Part shown: piece after piece, positions 32,279-34,061 of the stretch
Layout of the letters: each line of letters begins with the position of its first letter
Numbering within the stretch: position 1 is the stretch's first letter
NCBI GenBank assembly: GCA_030041135.1
Contig: JASHOL010000310.1
Location: 1 to 34,061, forward strand
DNA: 34,061 nt
From: Streptosporangiaceae bacterium
GTDB taxonomy: Bacteria; Actinomycetota; Actinomycetes; Streptosporangiales; Streptosporangiaceae
Reading direction: 5' to 3'
Made by a program: the position numbers and the translations under genes
Notes under the pieces: generated by a model
Seen by the model: only the letters and a program-made list of their open reading frames with translations
Database searches by the model: none
Told to the model about the DNA's origin: nothing

Positions 32279-33150
32279 GTCTGAGCCCTCCGGGAGGTCA
32301 GGCCTTGCGGGCGCAGCACGAGCACAACCAGGAACACCAGGTACCCGGCGAGAAGCTCGTCGGAGATATTGATCTGAGCGCCGATCTGCTGAGCTACGCC
32401 GAGCACGACGCCGCCGAGCAGCGTTCCCCACAGCGAACCAAGCCCGCCGATCACGACGGCGACGAACGCGAACAGCAGGATCGTGTCGGTGCCCGTGGTC
32501 GGATCGAGATCGGAGTACATCCCGTACGCGATGCCGCCGAGCGCGACGGTGCCCAGCGCCAGCGCGGCCGCGATGCCGAACACGTGCCGGTAGTCGGCCC
32601 CTGATAGCTGCGCCGCCTCCTGGTCGTCGGCGACGGCCCGGATGAGCCTGCCATACCTGGATCCGGAGAGGAAGTACTGCAGCCCGAGCAGCACGACGAC
32701 CGCGACCGCGAAGATGACCACGAGCAGCCACGCAATCTGGATCTGCGAGCCGACGCTGAAGGATGACGTCACCAGGCTCATTCCGGCGCCGATCCCTCGG
32801 GTGTTGGCCGAGAAGAACTGCAGCAGCCCGTTCTCGATCACCATCGACAGGCCCAGCGTGACGATGAGCGTGGTCAGGACGCCCCGGTTCAGCGAACTCT
32901 GGATGACCGTGCGCTGCAGCACGTAGCCGAGCACCGCCATCACCGGCACGACAACGACGACGGACCACAGCACGGGCATGTGGGTCGCGGTGATGATGCC
33001 GATCGCGACGTACCCAGCGACCACGGCCAGGTCGCCGTGGGCGAGGTTCACAACCTTCATCACGCCGAACATCAGCGACAGCCCGCAGGCGAACAGCGCG
33101 TACAGCCCGCCGGTCAGGATGCCCTGAATGACGGCGTTCACCCAGGCCAC
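32275..33150 (-). CDS. livH: Branched-chain amino acid-type ABC transporter permease LivH
   Basis: 291 residues, GTG 33150, which shares one base with the livF stop. About eight membrane spans; hallmark N-terminus GILTGGLYALFACGLSLMFGVMK split by the usual spacing, then VNLAHGDLAVV, and the coupling region RLIRAVADDQEAAQLSGAD for the ATPase. It pairs with LivM to form the membrane channel. Spacing shows it is translated with livF. Confidence 0.93.
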   Translation of the reverse strand: MAWVNAVIQGILTGGLYALFACGLSLMFGVMKVVNLAHGDLAVVAGYVAIGIITATHMPVLWSVVVVVPVMAVLGYVLQRTVIQSSLNRGVLTTLIVTLGLSMVIENGLLQFFSANTRGIGAGMSLVTSSFSVGSQIQIAWLLVVIFAVAVVVLLGLQYFLSGSRYGRLIRAVADDQEAAQLSGADYRHVFGIAAALALGTVALGGIAYGMYSDLDPTTGTDTILLFAFVAVVIGGLGSLWGTLLGGVVLGVAQQIGAQINISDELLAGYLVFLVVLVLRPQGLTSRRAQT

Positions 33151-33944
33151 TACGACTCACTCCCTTCGCCAGGCTGGGCGGGCACGCCAACCGTGCTGGC
33201 CAGGCCGAAGTAGGCCGCCTCGACCTGCTCGGCTGTTACGTCGGCAGGCGTGCCTTCCAGCGTCGTCCTTCCTTCCAGCAGACAGTGAATGTGCGTGGCC
33301 ACCCGCAGTGCCTGGCTCACGTCCTGTTCGACCAGCAACACGGTGAGACCGGTCGCCAGGATCTGCGGCAGCATGCCGTAGATGCGCTGAACGACGACGG
33401 GCGCCAAGCCGAGCGAGAGCTCGTCGAGGAGCAGCAGCCGGGGATTGCCGACCAGGGCCCGGCCGATCGCGACCGTTTGCTGCTCGCCGCCCGACAGCTG
33501 CTGCGCGCGCTGGTTGCGTCGTTCTTGCATCCAGTCAAACGTCTCGTATACGCGCTCGATCGTCCACGGGCCCGGCCGGGCGTACGCGGCGCCCACCTTC
33601 AGGTTTTCCTCAACGGACAGCGACCCGAACAGCCGCCTCCCCTCCGGCACCATCACGATCCCCCGCCGGGCCCGCCGCTCGGGCCGCAGGCCGGTCACGT
33701 CCGTACCGTCGAACACCACCGATCCGCGCTGCGGGCGGTGCAGCCCGGCGATCGTGCGCAGGAGCGTCGACTTGCCCGCGCCGTTGGCGCCGATGATCGA
33801 GTAAACCTCACCTGGGTAGACCCGGAGCGACAAAGCGTCAAGGGCCCGGAGTTGCCCGTGATACACCGACAGATCGCGAACATCAAGGAGCGGCGCCCCG
33901 TTGGGTGTGTTGGCCGCTCCCTGGCGGGCCGCCTCTCCGCTCAC
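33150..33944 (-). CDS. livF: ABC transporter ATPase LivF
   Basis: 264 residues, GTG 33944. Walker A is GANGAGKST (52-60), the Q-loop/PEGR region is VMVPEGRRLFGSLSVEENL, the signature is LSGGEQQ and Walker B is LLLLDELSLGLAP. The last block normally reads DEPSLGLAP; here Pro is Leu. It powers LivH/LivM. The start overlaps the livG stop by 4 nt (GTGA). Confidence 0.93.
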   Translation of the reverse strand: MSGEAARQGAANTPNGAPLLDVRDLSVYHGQLRALDALSLRVYPGEVYSIIGANGAGKSTLLRTIAGLHRPQRGSVVFDGTDVTGLRPERRARRGIVMVPEGRRLFGSLSVEENLKVGAAYARPGPWTIERVYETFDWMQERRNQRAQQLSGGEQQTVAIGRALVGNPRLLLLDELSLGLAPVVVQRIYGMLPQILATGLTVLLVEQDVSQALRVATHIHCLLEGRTTLEGTPADVTAEQVEAAYFGLASTVGVPAQPGEGSES

Positions 33945-34061
33945 GACGGTTCCCGCTCGCCGTCGGCCGCGGAGGCCTCGAGCGTTCCGCCAGCCAGCGC
34001 CGCGGTGACGTCGGTGCCGAGGAAGACCTCTCGGACCGCGGGCTCGGCCAGGACCGCGGTC
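33941..34061 (-). CDS. livG: ABC transporter ATPase LivG, C-terminal fragment
   Basis: Only the last ~39 codons are in the window, ending in TGA at 33941-33943. The reading LAEPAVREVFLGTDVTAAL is the normal C-terminus of LivG-type ATPases (PxVxEvYLG). It overlaps the livF start by 4 nt, so it is the preceding cistron. Its body and any substrate-binding protein lie beyond the window. Confidence 0.8.
   Translation of the reverse strand, partial: TAVLAEPAVREVFLGTDVTAALAGGTLEASAADGEREPS

Overview
The window is high-GC DNA with strongly G/C-biased third codon positions and frequent GTG/TTG starts. It encodes a mycothiol S-conjugate amidase, a mycofactocin-type short-chain dehydrogenase and a GT87 mannosyltransferase-like protein. 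Together these point to the chromosome of an actinomycete, probably a soil Streptosporangiales- or Streptomyces-like lineage; the genus cannot be fixed from this sequence. I see no rRNA, tRNA, CRISPR array, insertion sequence, prophage or att site. Gene density is normal for a chromosome and most genes are housekeeping or metabolic.

Layout. (1) 1-5029: the end of a GT1 glycosyltransferase, a mycofactocin-type SDR, then a MarR regulator divergent from an MFS transporter, a YceI protein and a cupin. The MFS gene has no stop of its own before yceI and is probably frameshifted near its end. (2) 5142-9216 (minus): an SNF2-family ATPase followed by a SWIM zinc-finger protein, a likely two-gene operon. 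(3) 9417-11588 (minus): mca with a small coupled membrane protein, and an SGNH hydrolase followed by an 18-bp tandem repeat. (4) 11766-15273: a GT87 enzyme, two small membrane proteins on the other strand, greA with a strong intrinsic terminator, and an isoprenylcysteine-methyltransferase-like membrane enzyme. (5) 15310-17717: a DHA2 drug exporter divergent from a TetR regulator, with a 22-bp dyad overlapping both promoters. (6) 17712-19466: an Lrp/AsnC regulator divergent from hppD, with paired repeat sites between them. (7) 19674-22740: an RDD membrane protein, threonine ammonia-lyase and a ROK sugar kinase. (8) 22789-27059: a MoxR/chelatase-type AAA+ ATPase with a VWA-domain partner, then two small unknown proteins. 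(9) 27313-31170: an aromatic aldehyde dehydrogenase behind a consensus promoter and a structured leader, 4-hydroxybenzoate hydroxylase (pobA) and a core-MetE-like methyltransferase. (10) 31167-34061 (minus): a branched-chain-amino-acid-type ABC transporter (livG partial, livF, livH, livM).

Working together. The aldehyde dehydrogenase and PobA would take a (hydroxy)benzaldehyde to 4-hydroxybenzoate and then protocatechuate. The Liv-type transporter converging on them could import the aromatic acid or an amino acid. HppD, further upstream, opens the tyrosine to homogentisate route. The AAA+/VWA pair resembles known chelatase- or chaperone-like modules whose client is unknown.

I did not find a clearly new large system. 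The strongest oddities are local: a 20-codon ORF that exactly bridges livH and livM, the open MFS 3' end, regulatory dyads and repeats in two divergent promoters, the structured leader of the aldehyde dehydrogenase gene, and an AAA+ ATPase with a Cys/His insertion and Asn at the Walker B position.
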